Positions 1 through 13,442 of a stretch of DNA of 64,000 nucleotides are shown here, piece by piece. Origin of the DNA: Platycnemis pennipes (lineage: Eukaryota > Arthropoda > Insecta > Odonata > Platycnemididae); assembly GCA_933228895.1 (NCBI GenBank), contig OW121847.1:568001-632000 (forward strand), given 5' to 3'. Both the position numbers and the translations under genes were made by a program. The notes under the pieces are model-generated. The model saw nothing but the letters and a program-made list of their open reading frames with translations. It had not been told where the DNA came from and searched no databases. Within the stretch, counting starts at the first letter, position 1. Each line of letters begins with the position of its first letter.

Positions 1-1
1 A

Positions 2-115
2 TGTGATGATGTTGTGAATATCAATATTTCTACAGCAGCCTCTGATTGTGAGACAGCATGCTGCTGGCAAGATTTCAATGATGAAGATCCTGATGACCCC
101 ATCCCATGCCCATGA
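2..115 (+). CDS. C-terminal tail of an unidentified protein, cut by window edge
   Basis: An open frame enters from the left edge and ends at TGA 113-115. The visible 37 residues are acidic and cysteine-containing, ending in DEDPDDPIPCP. AATAAA follows 128 bases after the stop, which fits a last exon and 3' UTR. Acidic tails of this type occur in some DNA-transposon transposases as well as host proteins, and I cannot identify the family. It could be a chance open frame. Confidence 0.3.
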   Translation, partial: CDDVVNINISTAASDCETACCWQDFNDEDPDDPIPCP

Positions 116-242
116 TAATTTATACTTTGCCCTAGGTGATATAAATTGATAAATCTCAGGGGTTATAATCAGCATTTGCTGTGATTGTTTAATTATCCAT
201 GTTCATTGTAATATAATTGTTTTTTTTTGTTACATTTTATCC

Positions 243-248
243 AATAAA
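243..248 (+). promoter_or_regulatory. Candidate polyadenylation signal AATAAA
   Basis: AATAAA follows a T-rich stretch downstream of the open frame ending at 115. It is the only support for a 3' UTR here. Confidence 0.35.
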
Positions 249-2337
249 AATGTCAATCCTTAGCTTCAAAGTTTATTTTTCACCATCCAGTTCCTGATTC
301 CTTCAGTAAAAGGTTGGCTTAAATTTGAGTATGCCTCATGAAATATGTATTTCTAACAGGTAAATTTCCATTTTGCCTGATGAAACTACGAATTGATTAA
401 ATAATTGAGGGTACCTGATGAGAATGAGGTACACCGGATGGGGTTCCATAAAATATGCAGAATGGCAAAGGGCATTATGCCTGACGGGATTGTATGCGCG
501 ATGGAGGCAATCTCCATAATGTTGCATCATTTTCATGAAAACGCATAATTGAAATTTTTAAGCCCCATATTGTCAGCATAGATATAAGAATTTTTCCGCA
601 TAATGGCCGCATAAATAATCATTATTTGGTCGCATAATAGTGAGTTTCAAAATGCATAATCTTCCTATCTCTAATCATAACAAAGTGATGAACGAAAAAC
701 ATTCGCTATCTTCAGGTCTTAAATTGAAAACTTCGTATTACCAGACAGTGACATTACAGCTCAACCACTCCCTAATGATATTAACGGAGCGTTTCAATGG
801 TTTATAAGGATGCAGAAAATATTCAAGATCGCTTTTTGTTAACTTTTTCAAATGAGAGAAAGAGAGCGAAGAGGCGGGACACGGAGTTAATGCCTAGAGC
901 CAGAGTGCGGAACAAGGAGTGAGGCCTAGAAGAAAAAGGCAGGAAAGACGGAGAATGCGGAGTGAAGTTCGGCGAGAACGACATAGTCAAATACACCTAG
1001 TCTTTAAAGGGAAAAAGGTTCTACACCGTCAATGGATTTGTTCGCTCACTGCAAGAGCGTCAAAGGTGAACGTTGGAAAAGCCGCTAGTGCACAATCCTC
1101 CTGCTGGGATAATCAATCAGTGGCACGCTCTCCAGAAATGCTAATGAAGTCCCTTCTCTCACGTGACCTCGGCCGCAGCAAGAGACCACTTCCGCAGGCT
1201 AACACAAGAACTGAGCCCTTCGAATTGTGACATTTCCTCGTCCGAATACTGCCCCCACCCCCGTGCTCGCGTTTCGTTCCACGGTCGCCTCTAATAGCAA
1301 TTCGTTTCCCTCACGATTCGTCGCACGAACACGAGGTTGCTGGGAAGTGAAACATGGCTCGGCTGGAAATAAATGATGGTTCGAGCGATAGCAGACTTTG
1401 GTGTGAAACCACCTCAACTGTTATGACTACATCGCACTGTCCAAAGTAAGGAAGGATAAGGCCACCAACATCAGTGCACCAGCCGGGATTCAAACGGAGG
1501 ACCTTTGGGCTGCCAAGCTGACAAGTTGCCGATCTGGGCACCGGGGGCGTGCGACTTCAAGATGGAACTTCCTCACATAAAATTCTTTCCATTCCGCAAT
1601 GCATTTCATTTCCCAATGGATTATAAGGCGGAAGAGAAGATGAGATTAGTCGTAAATAAGGCCTCCTAGATTACCTAGTCGTAAGATAATTTAGCTTAAG
1701 TAAGTTGTAATAAGATTTACCTAGTCGTAAATAAGGCCTCGTTAAACTGTCATTCAGTTAATGTTGATGTCATGTTAATGCGGCGATTGCCGATTAATTT
1801 TGTTAGGTGTACAGAGAAAATGAGAGATGAGCGTATTTGGAAAAATAGAACTTTTCGTACAACAAGGCGGTTTTCAAGAAAAGAAAAAAAAATATGCTTC
1901 GAATTGCAAAACTGGACACAGTGAATGGAGGATTGAAGGGTAACGTAAGGAAAGTGCAATTAAATACGAAAACAGCGTTCAACCCGAAGTTTGGTCGGTC
2001 TGGGATGGGAAGAAGCCGGTCTTCAACCGGCCAAAGTGCCGGGAGTCGTACATCTTCAAATAAGCCCGATGTCAAGCGGAATGCCCAAAAAAAAGGTGAC
2101 CAGTTCCTTTCCCTAGAACAACTATGCTTTCATATAAAAACTGGGACCCGAAAAATCACCGAAATTAGCTTTAGCCACACGTACCCAGAGATTTTAAGGC
2201 AGACAATCCATTGAGCATGCCAAATTTTCCAACCGCAGGACTATAAGACCGTCGTAATAAATAAAGGTTCTAAAACAATCAGATTAACTATTTAGACTGG
2301 ACTGGGGGGAGGGATGTACTACAAGATAGAGGGAGTA
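249..2337. other. Left flank without recognisable gene
   Basis: No convincing coding frame was seen. The stretch holds short CGCATAAT repeats around 597-655, a purine-rich tract near 850-990, a possible tRNA-derived SINE near 1479-1542, and a 17-bp direct repeat (GTCGTAAATAAGGCCTC) near 1651 and 1726. It ends at the point where the 12.1-kb duplicated segment starts. Confidence 0.5.
1479..1542 (-). repeat. Possible tRNA-derived SINE fragment
   Basis: On the minus strand GTTTGAATCCC (1485-1495) resembles a Pol III B box, with an A-box-like stretch upstream (TCGGCAACTTGTCAGCTTGG). The sequence does not fold as a full tRNA by eye, so a SINE remnant is more likely than a tRNA gene. Confidence 0.35.
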
Positions 2338-2343
2338 GAACTC
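2338..2343. other. Unoccupied Polinton target site GAACTC
   Basis: GAACTC is contiguous with unique left flank on one side and the duplicated segment on the other. The same six bases directly follow the Polinton right terminus at 29690. Polintons make 6-bp target duplications. Confidence 0.7.
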
Positions 2344-3371
2344 AACGCTGCATTTGGAAAAGGATTAGAATGAAATGCTAACGAAGGGAGGAAAGGAACT
2401 GGAGAGGTAACATTAAGTTTTCAGAGAAAATTGTAAAACAACATAGGGTGGATGAAGATCATATCAAAGTGCATGAGGAATTTATGAAGTCGCAACTCAA
2501 AACAAAGAAGCCACATAAGAGGTAAACAAGGAGAAAAAGGAAAGTCGTTCGCAGTCTTACGAAATGAGGTGGGAATTAGGCTTTAGTCGAATGGTAGTGA
2601 AAGGAAATAGGATATCAGACTACGGCACTGCGTTTAACATAATAATGCAGCTAATACAAACATACCAAAATCGGTAGTCGATCAACTAACTGCTATAGCT
2701 TTCCAAATGCCATGAAAGCAAGGCAAGCAACTCCAAAGGGGATAAGAAATATTTCACAACCAAAATAGTTTGAAAGAGTACAGTACATAAGTAATAATTG
2801 ACAGTGGATACACGAGCGTTAAAGTGTGCACTCGAGAGAAAATAATGCAATGAAGACCCATTGCGATTATGAATAAAATACAAAATAAGATTTATCAATG
2901 AACGAAAACCGTGAGCATGTGAGACAGGAGAAGTTTGGCAAACTTAAAAAGACGGAAGAAATAATAAACAGGTCCTATGTATGTCCTCCGACACACGCTT
3001 CACGCAACGGTGATTTTCAGCGTATACTTTTTAACACGTGACCTTGAAGCAGCGAAAAAGTATTGAGGGATAACTTATTCGGTAGCTGTTCAATTCGTGA
3101 CTCCACGTAAACCAAGGGGTCGACAATCATGCGATATATCGTATAGACTACTTTAATCGATTGTGGATGGGAAAACTTTTCCATCTCTAGACCCGCGAGA
3201 GGTGCTGCGGAGGCCGATATCTGAGATTCTGGCTCCTGATTGGCCGATTGGTTGAGATCAGCCATGTTAAGGAGTCTGAAAATATTGCTGTTGTGTTAAG
3301 TTCACCGATATGCTAAATTAAAGCATAATTGAGTCACAGTATCAGGCGCCACGTAGTGGAATTTATACATA

Positions 3372-3661
3372 TTGGATGAGTAAAAAACTTTAGCAATTTT
3401 CCACAATGTATTTTAAAATAATAAAATTACACAACACGTGTTTCGGCTTACTAAGCCTTAGAGTGCTTCATCCTCTTCCCCCCCCCCCCCAACCAATTCC
3501 CCTATCCCCATCCCCTTCCCGTTTCCTATATATTGCGCTGCTGTCACGGAAGTTTATAAGTGTACACCTGATGATGGCTTAGTAAGCCGAAACACGTGTT
3601 GTGTAATTTTATTATTTTAAAATACATTGTGGAAAATTGCTAAAGTTTTTTACTCATCCAA
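3372..3661. repeat. Fold-back element with perfect 86-bp inverted arms
   Basis: Arms 3372-3457 and 3576-3661 are perfect reverse complements around a 118-bp spacer that includes a C13 tract. CATA flanks both outer ends and may be a 4-bp target duplication. At the spacer/right-arm border, CTGATGA (3568-3574), a GGCTT/AAGCC stem and GAAAC resemble part of a hammerhead ribozyme core. No coding capacity. Confidence 0.85.
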
Positions 3662-6600
3662 CATAATTGAGTGTTTACCGAGATAATTTTCTGTATTTGA
3701 GTGTGTTTTAAAGTGGAATCAACATGGCTACCTCATAAACTTGTGCCACTCTAGTGAAAGAGTGCAAGTGATGTTCGTATTATTTGCTTCGGTTATCAAA
3801 GGTGACAGGTTTGTTTACTTTAAAGTTGGCCGATAACTACAATTTCGTAGATGTTTCGTAAAATATATACAAAGGCTTCATGCATTTTTCCGGAGACATC
3901 TTCTTTCACAGAACAATGTCCCAGATATGTTGGAAGGTAAGTGTATTAATGTAATTTTATGATCTTGGCCGTGCATCATACCGTTGAAGCGTTATTGTTT
4001 TGAAATGAATGGTTGGCATAAGTTCACAATATGCTCTAACGATTTTCCTTTGTATTTCACGGATTCTCTCGACGTTCTACCCAGAGGAACTTTTGATCTC
4101 TGTGCAGTGATAACAATCGACGATGGGAATGATTATTCTGAGGGGACTGCACTGCCAAACACAATATCTTACGTATGTTATTTAGTGAAATTTCACATGT
4201 GGCATTAAAAAACTAATCTGTGAATATTGTGTCGTCGACAGGATAAGTGGTATTTCTTACTCATTTCTTTTGATAATAATCATTAGCATGTAGCAGAAAA
4301 TAGGAGTCGTTACCTTAACAAATTACACAGAAAACTAGTTCTGAGGAAACGTTTTCATGTTATGTAATTAGTGATTTCTGTTAAACTATACGAATTCCAT
4401 ATCCTATCATTGTCTGTTGTTTGACCAAATAAGAATGTTTATTTGCACCAATCTACTTTTACTAAATGTCGGTATTCTACTTTGAATGATTTGTTTTGTA
4501 TTGTGATTTTGTTTTGATGTTAATAAATATTTTTTCGTCAAATGCTGGCTTTTATCATTACAGTTATCACCTTCCAGCTGACCTCGACTAGTTCCTTCGG
4601 TCCTATCAAAAGTTAGCCCATTTCTTTACACTATGGGGATTCATCAGTAATATCTTAAAGGGGATAAAAATCGTTGTTTTCCGTAAGATTCTGTTCAAAT
4701 TAGCAAAATAGTTTGGAAATTATAATGTTAAATGAGAGAAAATCGAAATAGTGACTTAATTACGATTTAAACCAAGCGGTGAGCGTCTCGCGTTTCGCGA
4801 TTTTCTCGCTTCTCACGATTCTCTCGCGGTTCTCGGGACCCGTAGCCTCCTGACACGAAGCCAGCCGGTGGCGCTAGTTTCCAGAAACCTATACGCATTA
4901 GCCTTATGGCAGTGTCATCCCCTTGCGTAAACGGCAGCACCTAGCTTCTCGACGATATCGAAGTAAAACGCCCACTGCGGTGACATAATAGCACACATTT
5001 ACTCAATACGACAGAGATAAAACATCTCAGTAACGGCATTTGCTCCCTCAACAGTGTGGGACTTTTTGATAAATACGCTTTCGAAAACATCTCAAATTTC
5101 AAGAGTATCCCATTCCTGATGACAAGGAATGTTTAGGCGTCTCAGGATGCCACTCGTGAATTATGCCACGGTGTTCGACTGTCTGGTGAAAAGCAGTTTC
5201 CTCTTCAACCAAAAATGAAAGTGAAAATGAGGGCGACGTTGTACGCACACGAAACGTATGCATCGAGAAAAGATAATGGGAACGAGTGCGTGCAGAAGAG
5301 ATATGCCTAAGGATGGAAAAAACGGAATGGCAGGAAAACAAAGAAAGAGGTTCACAACATGGCAGGAGAAGAGAGGAAGTCACTGGAGGAAAACGGCTGG
5401 AGAGAAATGGTGCACCATTAGATAGCAAGTGGTGACGGATACTGAAGGTCATGAAAGGAAGGAGATGGTTGGGACAAAAGAAAATGTAAGTAGAGGTGCT
5501 TTTGGGTCGATGGAGGTGAATAGTGAAACACTGAAAGACATTTTGAATAGATACAGGGATTTTAAAACGTTCATTCGTACGTAATAACAATTGGGAGAAT
5601 GCCACAATTAAGGACAAACATGGTCTCCTTCCTCAACGAAGTACATTTCCAACATTCTTAACGCCATTCCATAAAATTCATATCTTGAGTGATAGTTCAC
5701 CTCCCAAGTTGTCACCTAAGGTTGAAGAAAATAGAAAAATAACAACACTTTCCATGCCGAACTTGCTGTTTAGCATATATGAATGAAATGCATAGCATAT
5801 ATGATTCGAAAAAATTCTCCCTCTAGTTCTTAGCTCACTTAGATAAATGTGAAGGACAAAATTTTCAGAACATTACTATCTTGAATATAAAAAGATCAAA
5901 CCAACCCAGCCATATAAATATAGCATAAGGCAAATGGGACACGAAAGTATCCCATTTCCACGATAATGAATATCACTCATAATGAGGTTCAAATTGAAGA
6001 ATCGATCAGTAAGATTACATGTTGGACATACGTTGCAAAGAAGACTTGGATACCCAAAAGAGAGTTCGGAGAGTAGACCAGAGACACACGTCATGCCCTT
6101 TGATCGTATTAAATAGGCACTCCATGACCTTAGACAACGGTGCTGCGTCTCTTAAAAACTTCACCAGCCCAAGCGAAAGCCATATAAGAACGAGAATACC
6201 TTGTTTTCTTAACACAACCCAATGCCATCCCTCGAGTAAACGATACTTACTTGAGCGGAAAATACGTCAATCAGATGTGATGACACTGCTGGTGAGACGA
6301 AAAACATGTAAATGAGTGGAGGGCGATATAACTTCAAATGCAAGCAAAAACTAAAGCCTAGTGGCTCTAGACGACGACAAAAGTTTTAAAAAGAAGTCAC
6401 TGGTTATCTCTAACAGTGCTCGTAAATTCCACGGGGAAAGAAGGCTAGCAATGTTCCATATACTTATGGGTAATGCAACACTCTAGCGCTTTAGATTACT
6501 CCTTAATGCTAAGTCCACATGGTTCCAAATAGAGCACAAGGGAATGGGGTAAGGAGTCGTAATGGACTTCACCGAGGAATCAACTACACTTCAGAAGAAT

Positions 6601-9237
6601 GTGAAAAGAGCATAGTTTAGGATTTGAGTTAGTAGTTACTATGCATGCCTATACCTCGCCATTCCTGCATAAACACGAAGGTGTTCTATTCTTTCATAAA
6701 ATGAATTTCAGCCCTTCATTAGATATCTTTTATATAAGGACGGAAACTTATTCCCATGCACAATACTAGACTTAATAATTGTTGAAGAAATAGTAGTATT
6801 GAGATATAATAAAGCCTTCATTATTCAAAAGCAATATATGGTTCACTGGCAGTCACGAAATTTAAGGAGGGCCTTAGAAAATGCTATTGAGCCTTATAGT
6901 GGGGGAAGGGGGGTACATCTGGAAAAACAACGTTATGCAATATATGGATGGCCCCTGACAGATAATTCCTCCCCGCATTCCACAACAGCATAACAAGGCA
7001 TCGAAAACAAACGGAATCGCGGTCAAATATGCGCACAACGAACTGGTGACCACCCCACGCCAAACTCCCAGAAACCGCTTCGTCATGCGATGCGAAGTTG
7101 GCTTGAGATTTTTCCAGTGAAGGTCATCGGAAAAACATAAAAAACGAAGTCAATTGCGCGGCAATACGAAAACTTCACGTGAATGGCGCGGGAACTCAGA
7201 ACACCAACAACTCAGCAACCGTCGACAGTTTCCGTCGCTAGTCAAAATCGGTGGGTGACAACACAAATCATTAATGCTTATTTACAGCAGTAAATTGAGT
7301 ATATATCGGCAGATGGACGTGGGATGCGCCAAGCATTTTCCCTTCGGCTCGAGGCCGCGCAAATGCTTTGAGATTTCAATCGCGACACCACATGGAAGGC
7401 TCTTCCTTAGAAAATGGTCACCCTGCAAAATGAGCGAAGCCAGCCGGCGATATTTTCGTCCCCCGTCCTTGTTTGACCGCTTTCGACTGCACCCGTCACA
7501 CCATATCAAATAACTTGGCTAAGGCCAGGAATGTGGCATATCTTTCCCTATCAAGCACTTTTCTCCAGGCCGAAAATGTTGGCATTACTGACACCTGCTC
7601 CAGCAGGCATACAAGCCTTTTGCGGTGCGATTGAAAATGGAAGGCAGATATGAGGCACTTTGTAATGTGCTCCGCTAAGAACGCTTTCCGGTGAATACCT
7701 CGAGTTTCTGGATGCAGCAGGGACCGATTTCATACGCTCACCTCCCACAGAATGCCAAAATTCCGATGAGTTTTGCTTCTTCTCTTAATGAAAAATTTTA
7801 ATACAAAAAAATTCGCGATAGCATACAAAGAAGTGGGTTTTTCTATCGAACACTGGATCGCGGATCAGAACCTTAGAATTGTCCTTAAACTTTAGAAATC
7901 AACACGTAAAATCCACCATACGCCGCAGCGTCAGCAGACCATATTAGGGAACCAAATCAGCAAGAGGTAGTGGTACACTAGGGTTATAGAAGCAGCAGAA
8001 GTACTGGCAAGCGAATCCCGATTGAAGGAGAGATCTAAGGGAACCACCTTCATGCTTCGGACCAGACCAACGACTCGCTCTTGCTGTTGAAATCAAGAGA
8101 CTAAAAGCAGTAATACAATATTTTTATATGGATTATCACAGTAGGTATAAGTATCTTGTATGGATTACTGTACTTTCCTGCATACCTTATTGATATCCTT
8201 AAAATAATATATTGTATTAATGAATTTAACCGTATTCAGTTCTTATCCCTAGTGCTTCCATTAACCCATACTTTTCATTTGGTCACAACAGCACATCCGT
8301 ATTTCAGCGGGCAATTACTTTAAAATTAAAAATATCGATTTCGATTTTTCGATTATTTTGGGCAAAAAATCGAATTTTTAGAAAATCGATTTTAAAAACC
8401 ATAATCGAAAGTCGATTAATCGAAAATCGTTTGTGGATTTAAATTTCCAATCCCTAGGCCGTACACACGACACCCACGCGTTGGCATCGCGCTGAATCAG
8501 CTGATAAATCAAGCGTGGTAGGAAATTATGTTACGCAAAGCACAGCGTAAGAAATATCAAAGTTTATGCCCTTTAATTAACCATGTTTATTAATCCGTGG
8601 TCCGGCAAAATCTCTAATCCGGCATCACTTCGGTCCCGACTATGCCGGATTAAAGATGCTCAACTGTATTTTCTGTGTAACTTAGTTTTTTTCTGTTTCT
8701 CACAATGTACAGCATTGTGCATTAGTTTAGGTGGCATGGTTAATATCAAGCGGCTTTGGTTGTGGAAACGGAATTAGAAAAATAGTAATGATATTGCGGT
8801 ATAATGACCCTTCACTTGCGATTAGCACTTTCCGCGGAAAATACCGAAAGACCAGGTAGGTAATGTCAATGGGGCAGTCAATAACAATTGGGAGCAGACT
8901 TACGTACGTATGGTACGTAGGTATGAATATATCGAACTATATAAACTATATGTTACAGTCGACTAGTTCGTTTTAAATTGCTATTCATTGAATAACAAGG
9001 CACATTGATATCATCCCTATTCATTGCTAAAACATGGAAAACATTGACATACTCATCGTTGCTATATTTATTCTAATTATAACACTCTATCACATCATAC
9101 ACAGTTTTTTATGCAATTTGATATTTTAAATTCTTAATCCCTAATAGTTCAAACAAAGATCTTCATAACGACTATTTTTAATTATACATTTAAATTCAAA
9201 CAAAAACAAACCTTTTAACGATGGAAAATGTCCGCAC

Positions 9238-9819
9238 TTAATGTCTTGAAACTGATATGGCTAGTTCTGGGTATGAAACATTTTCGAGCAAATCCTTAAA
9301 AATAATACGTCGTCCATTCATATCCCTTATAGTACGAGGAAAAAAGGGCATTTTGAATCTGTCAGTTCGGCAATCTATTTCTCTAATTTTATGATTATGG
9401 TCCAGTCTACCATAGTAAGTTGGGGTCCGCAAAATATTTTTAACATCATCACTGAAAATATGGTCTTGGAATTTGTTTAAGAGATTAAGTCTAAATTTAA
9501 ACCTGCGATCTGACAGTGATTCCCAATAAAATTCATTTAATAGACTGGTTACGCTAATAAGGTTATCATACCGTCCCTTTACAAATCTTGCCGATCGTCG
9601 CTGCATACGTTCAAGTTCGTTATTTAGACTGATTTCGTAGGGATCCCATACACTGGCAGCATATTCCAAATGAGGTCTTACAAGGGAAAAATAGTTGATT
9701 TCTCGTACATGATCGTCACATTTACCCAGTACTCTTTTGACGAATCCCAGTTTACGATTCACTTGACCCATTACAAATTTAATTAGGAATGACTGATATG
9801 GACGATTTTCGACAATCAT
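9238..9819 (-). pseudogene. Non-LTR retrotransposon fragment, C-terminal part of reverse transcriptase ORF2
   Basis: The frame encodes about 193 residues typical of the region after the palm of LINE reverse transcriptases, including NRKLGFVKRVLGKCDD, FSLVRPHLEYAASVWDPY and LERMQRRSARFVKGRYD. The catalytic motifs are absent, so this is a 5'-truncated copy. Its 3' end carries a 57-bp stretch repeated at 9980-10036. A more degraded relative lies at 43860-44155 on the other strand. Clade not certain (CR1/Jockey-like). Confidence 0.8.
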
Positions 9820-9979
9820 ATCTACCTGTTCTTATAAGAAGATGCTGCTCTCCCTCGGGCCATGCCTTAATTACGGCAAACTGCCAACCTAACGAACCCA
9901 TACTTCGTCTACGCACGTGTGCAACTCTGAAAATTCTGTAACTCGATGGAGCTTACTCTAGCGCCTTAGCGCCGATGGA

Positions 9980-10036
9980 GCTAGTTCTGGGTATGAAACA
10001 TTTTCGAGCAAATCCTTAAAAATAATACGTCGTCCA
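9980..10036 (-). repeat. 57-bp direct repeat of the LINE fragment 3' end
   Basis: Identical to 9260-9316, 720 bases away, in the same orientation. Probably a second tiny 3' fragment of the same LINE, or a local duplication. Confidence 0.75.
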
Positions 10037-10358
10037 GAGAGCCAATAGAATTGTCTGTTTACATGTTTTTTGCTGGTAATAGTTAAACTATTTCCGGTGA
10101 AAACCATTGCATATCGTATAATCAACATGGCTGCCGTTTGTTTACGATAGTAGGCCTAGTTTGACGTATTTATATGTCGTATCCATTGTTGAAGGGCTTT
10201 TAATGCTTTTGTAATGCATGAAATGCAATCAGACAATCTGAGCAAAGGCAAGGAGGGTAAATGTGGTGCAGTTATCTGGCAAAACTATACCGTTGTGATT
10301 CTTTGGTAATGCCCGTTGTAATATTCTATTGTTTTGTATATTTCTTCGCGTATATATG

Positions 10359-10400
10359 CCATCGTGAGTGCACCAATAACAATTGGTGCACTCACGATGG
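10359..10400. repeat. Perfect 19-bp-arm hairpin
   Basis: Arms 10359-10377 and 10382-10400 are perfectly complementary with a 4-base loop (AACA). Surroundings are non-coding. Could be a minimal fold-back element. The copy at 37711-37752 is identical. Confidence 0.8.
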
Positions 10401-12049
10401 TGAGTTACATAAAAAGGAAACGTTACTTTATGATGAGTGAATGCGTTACGGTGTCAAGGTGTTGAAAAATGTGCAGAACTTGACTTCCCATTCACTCCCT
10501 TCTGATCGTATAGATCTTTTCATTTTTGCCATATGTATGTCCTTAAAGGAGTTTTTAGTCTAATAAAATTATATTTTTACCAGTGCAGAACTATTGCTTA
10601 CATTAATTTTTATCTCTAGTTAAAAGCTTGGTCTAAGGTCATAACTTCGCGAGAATGTATGTTTATGCTGTTGCTTAAGTAAAGTTGAAGCATCGTTAGA
10701 CGTCGTCAGTCGTGAAGACAGCGTCATGGCACTAATATGAGGCAGTGTATTTCCGCGAAGAAAAGGCGTATAAATATATTTCGAAGAATAATATTAATTC
10801 TTGGGCGGCAACCAGCACTTCCTCCAACTAAAGAAGCAAAATATGACGATTGAGTATTCGTGCCATGTCGAAGTTAAGACTGAAAGTTTCTTCTGCTTAA
10901 ACAAAAGACTAACAACATACTCCGTAAGCTCCACGGGAGAAAGGCCTAGCGCGGGGTCCGGGGCCGGATCTTCTTGAAGCTCCTTTGGAACTAGCTGGGA
11001 GCGCCAGAAGGCGCTCCGCAAAGGCATACAGATCGGAGCCAGAGAGCTAGTGCTAGTTCCTCTGGCTCTTTTTCCGGAGATTCAGAATGCCGTTGGGAGC
11101 TAGGAGCTTCATGAAGCTCTTTTTGCCAGTTACCTCCGGAGCTACGAGTTACAGAATTCCAGCCCTGCCCGGCAGTGCACGAGTTGCGCTGGGAACGACC
11201 GATTCATCGGGAGGACGAACGACTTGATTCTCAGCATAAGGACCAGAGAATTGAAGAGTTGAATGATCACACAAATCACATAGCGCATTGTTTACTGAAA
11301 ACATATCGGGGCCCAATGTCCGGGCTTTAAGCATTTAAGTCCCAATATTTTTGAGCGTATAAACTTCGTTCGCTAAGTTAAAATCCATCGCTAAATACTT
11401 GGAACACTAAAAAAGCGGGTGATGCACAGAGTGCAACTTTCAGTGCCACATGAATTATCCTCCACGTTGGGAATCACGAACAGAAACAGGCATCACGTCA
11501 CACTAGACGACTGTGACCTGAGAAGAAGAAACAGCAGCGCCCAGCAGAGGTCAACCTCACCTAAATGTGTTTCTTGGCGAGGAATTGAAGAAGAGAACGG
11601 AACGGATTAGCATCTCTTCAAAACGGGCCATGGTTTGGAGGTCAACCATGCGAACAGAAAGCCTAAACAGAATAAAGTCTCCTAAATTGGGAATATTCAG
11701 CGTGTTTAAGGCCGCATGAATTCCCGAAATCGTATTAACACATTGCTGTAGACATGACGCGGACTTGATTGGAGGAAACTCGATACCATTATCTAAACAA
11801 TTAAACCCTAAGACAGGTTTCGGCACCGATGAGTGCACCAACTCAGGGCCGCCAACATCAGTGCGATAAAAATTATACACGCAGGTTTAGTTAATCGGGT
11901 GCTGAAAACAATATCAGACTGAGAAGAAAATAAGGTGGGAGATAAATAAATAGTGATAAGGAGAGATCGGGAATAGAAGAAGGAGCATATGCGATTACCT
12001 TGTCTTCTCCTCTGCGTATCGCTCGCGACACCTGGAGGCCTTAGTTTCT

Positions 12050-12310
12050 GCGAAGTCTTCTCTCCTGCGTGGTCAGCAAAGAGAGCCCACCTGAGTCGAC
12101 TGAACCCTGAGCCAGACTGATGCCCCTTTTTCCCTCGGGGCCGACGCATACTCTGGTCCTAGCAGACGAAACGGACGGAACTCTTGAGACAATTGAATGA
12201 GCAAAAAACAAGCGATGGCCGAAATGCGCCCAAGGGGAAAATGGGAAAGAGGGAATTTGAAAGAGGAAAAGTAGCTTGACTCTAAAACCTACCATCCCAA
12301 AATGGCGTGG
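12050..12310. repeat. Dispersed repeat of unknown class, copy A
   Basis: This stretch resembles a second copy near 13325-13442 whose continuation lies at 42815-42960 in the other duplicate. Both share TCTCTCC-GCGTGGTCA, a TTTTTCCCTCGGGG stretch, CATACTCTGG, TCCTAGC-GACGAAAC and GAGGGAATTTGAAAGAGGAAA. Comparing copies A and B shows where the 2.0-kb TIR element at 40795 inserted. Confidence 0.6.
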
Positions 12311-13442
12311 ACACTTACAATTAGAATACAGGAGATCCATTACCATTTGATCCTGCATACCTAAACTCTACGTACAATTGACTAATTTCTTAGAATGAAA
12401 AGAAAATTAGCGAAACTCAATAATTTATATTCTGCAAGGAGAGAGTCATGGTTTTCTTTGTACATTCACTAATGTGAAGAAGTTTTCCTCACATCGAAGT
12501 GTGCAAACAAAAAGGCTTATTAGACGCTTCGATTTTTCAAAATAATCTTCTACAGAAGTTACAGGTGGGTCAGTAATAGCAACCAACCATCCCCTGGCCC
12601 TATGAATTTCATGCGTCACCCTGGAATTGGTGGTCCCTCTCCTTGAAAACATGTCAGACCTCCGAGATCATCATTGCTATCAGGTATTTTATATTGACGA
12701 AACAAATGGTTTTAAATGCGCCTTTGGCAAGACTACGGGGAAAAATGAGGCCGATAGCTTTTTCCAGTATATCCTATTGAAACTCAGGAGGAGGAGAACA
12801 GGAAAGTAGGAGGGGGAGGGGCGGCCCAGTGCGGGAAGCGGCGTGGGTCGCACGAGGGCCCGGGGCCCCTGGGTCGGCGCGGGAAACTAAACGCGGCAAG
12901 ATTCGTTAAAGACGGACGAAATTTTCGCTCAAACAAAGAGCCACTATGTCTACTTAATGACAGCAATTTATTTTTCATAATTGTTTTTTGCAAATTTTAG
13001 CATTTAAGCCCCTTGGGCACCCCTTACACTTCAATCACGAACCACGAAAAAAACCTCTAGTTTTACATATGCCAACGAGCACTCTCCACATGCGAACACC
13101 TTTGATTTGGAAAGAAATGAAAAAGGAGCAATGGTCTTCCTTGGCATCCAGGAGGCGAGTCTTCCTGCTGGGAGGCGTCCAGAGTGGCACTGATGGGCAG
13201 GCCTTGGTGCTGGCGAAATTATAGACAGGGAAGAAAAAATGAGGTGCAGGCAGCATAATAAAATAATGATGAGGAGAAATCGTAAAATAGGACAGGGCTT
13301 CTCCTCTATGATTCTCGCGAGCAGACGTAACCTCGGTTCCTTTGAAAGACATCTCTCCCGCGTGGTCAACCTATAGAACCGTTAATATCGACTGAACCTT
13401 ACACCACACTGACTGCCCTTTTTTCCCTCGGGGCATACTCTG

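Noticed and set aside
1479..1542. Functional tRNA gene
   Set aside because: B box is imperfect and no cloverleaf forms by eye; called a SINE remnant instead.
3984..4208. 74-aa open frame, possible exon, with donor-like GGTAAGT upstream and AATAAA near 4523
   Set aside because: No recognisable domain. The single difference between the two copies changes an amino acid, so there is no evidence for coding constraint.
5099..5617. 172-aa minus-strand open frame (and copy at 32451-32969)
   Set aside because: Composition is Ser/Phe/His-rich with no domain, promoter or splice support; probably chance in purine-rich DNA.
8320..8435. ATCGATT-rich stretch as a regulatory cluster
   Set aside because: Probably a simple AT-rich repeat derived from ATCGA units; no gene nearby to regulate.
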